Source: Uloborus plumipes (taxonomy: Eukaryota; Arthropoda; Arachnida; Araneae; Uloboridae). From it: a DNA stretch of 64,000 nt. Both the position numbers and the translations under genes were made by a program. The notes beneath the pieces were generated by a model. It was not told the DNA's origin and did no database searches. It saw only the letters and a list, made by a program, of their open reading frames with translations. Below are positions 62,851 to 64,000 of this stretch, piece after piece (position 1 is the first letter of the stretch; each line of letters begins with the position of its first letter). The DNA lies in NCBI GenBank assembly GCA_038373865.1, contig JAXGGA010002893.1:1-64000 (forward strand), read 5' to 3'.

Positions 62851-64000
62851 AAAGTGAGGGGCAGCCTCCCCCTTGCCCCCCTGTATGAGCTGCCTATGTC
62901 ATAGACTGTTTCGTTAATTTTAGAACTCATCAGTCTGGAATAGGAAGTAACCAAGCTAGAGTCAGAGAAGGTCTCATAGAAGCTAATAGCGACAAAAAAC
63001 CTTGTGGCACGCGAGAGAACAAATTAGAGGACTCGAGAGAGGTAGCAGCAGTGGCACTCTACAACTCGTAAATCTGAGGCGAAGCTAAGCAGCAAGTTAG
63101 GGCCTCTAAGCCAGCCCAAGGCAAAAATACATGCAATACACAGCCAGTTCGGTTGCAATACACCCTTCAGTCTCTTTAGGGGTATTACTTATCTAAATAA
63201 ATCGGAAGAAATATATCTGACATTACTGCCGTTTATCATATTGAGTAGTTTTTACTAACTGAACTTTTGTTACTAAAACGGCCAAAGCGGTCACTTTGAC
63301 TTTAAACGAATGAAAAATAATTTCAAATATTATTATTTTATACTTAATCCTTTGATGTGCTTTGACTATGTCTAAACATTGATATAAACATTTTCCCAAA
63401 AAGATTCATCCGTTTATCTTATTTTTACGAGCAAATTTTAAATACACCTAAAACTAAAACGGTCAAAATAGAAGTGGGTTCCTTTTGTTTGTATTTTTAT
63501 TGGAATATTCCATACAAAAGGCAAATAAAGTAGTGATCTTAAGCCATACTTTTGTCAGAGAAAAATTCAGTCATGTAGAATTTTAGAAGTTTTCGTTTCA
63601 TGTTTTTCTAAGGCGTAGTTTGCACTCCGTCTATTGGGCTTCAGTTGAGCGGAAGAGAAAGATGTTTTAAATAAAACAAATATAAAATACATTTCAATGT
63701 TTCAGGTTAAACTCTATAAGTTAAGATGCATATTATAACTAGAACATAAAGTACCCTTCGTGTCCAAATACATTTTCATTTAATATTTACAGCTGTTTTT
63801 AAAGGGCGGTCATTTTAGCAAATAAGAGTTTATGTCTTGCCTGGGGAGATATAGTAATGTTGTTACTATTCAGGAAAGAAGACATAAGCAAGTGGAAAAA
63901 AAAGATAGACCGAGGATAAAATGATAATATGTGCATTCTTTCTAATATTTTAGTCACTTGATATATTTAAAGGTAGTTTTTTTAAGTATGGATAATTTTA
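62851..64000. other. unassigned DNA, one partial dispersed repeat
   Basis: Positions 63131-63160 (TGCAATACACAGCCAGTTCG) are another partial copy of the palindromic family at 12473-12590. The 62930-63120 interval is less AT-rich and may be a SINE-like fragment, but no pol III boxes were confirmed. No gene to the end of the window. Confidence 0.4.

Overview
The window is AT-rich, repeat-dense, intergenic or intronic DNA from an animal, most likely an arthropod and plausibly an arachnid. That inference rests on its mix of Helitron, mariner, Tc1, Ty3/Gypsy, Penelope-like, hAT-like and piggyBac-like elements and on long (AT)n and (ATT)n tracts. I found no convincing host protein-coding gene, rRNA or functional tRNA. 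Almost every open frame with recognisable protein similarity belongs to a mobile element.

Layout. 460-1077: hAT-type MITE with a perfect 8-bp target duplication. 2332-5430: DNA transposon with ~200-bp terminal inverted repeats (TIRs), carrying a broken gene for a FEN1-like (PIN-fold) nuclease with a C-terminal Tesmin/TSO1-type CXC domain. 8827-9949: TA-flanked non-autonomous element with five 61-bp tandem repeats and a tRNA-like SINE promoter. 11120-11326: long hairpin. 12473-12590 and 14471-14852: palindromic dispersed repeats. 17016-20169: Helitron on the minus strand, complete at both termini, with a helicase relic and an array of about eight tandem copies of its own 5' end, sitting inside an (AT)n tract. 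23686-24390: mariner relic. 25123-25306: small MITE. 31389-33260 and 61675-61899: piggyBac-like TTAA elements. 33914-35514: TIR element with an interspersed 14-bp motif.

36331-37548 is an apparently intact Tc1-type transposon (348-aa transposase, DD36E spacing). 38492-46682 is a full-length, very young Ty3/Gypsy retrotransposon on the minus strand: 1381-bp LTRs that read as identical, ATATA target duplication, gag and pol both open, and a classical T_TTA_AAC slippery heptamer directly before the gag stop joining gag to pol by -1 frameshift. 48513-50935 is a Penelope-like element arranged as two inverted, 5'-truncated copies plus a direct terminal repeat. 54690-57480 is a cluster of a SINE-like box, two palindromic repeats, an inverted-repeat element and a mariner/IS630 relic. 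60754-62850 is a candidate non-autonomous Helitron.

These elements do not form one pathway. Two are potentially functional as read: the Tc1 element (TIRs plus transposase) and the Gypsy element (gag, protease, RT, RNase H, integrase, primer site, polypurine tract). The Helitron and the Gypsy element are each inserted inside an (AT)n tract, and the Penelope-like element abuts one, so such tracts look like insertion refuges here. The most unusual items are the nuclease-bearing transposon at 2332-5430, the Helitron 5'-end array, and the Gypsy frameshift site with a 28-codon reading frame inside its LTR.
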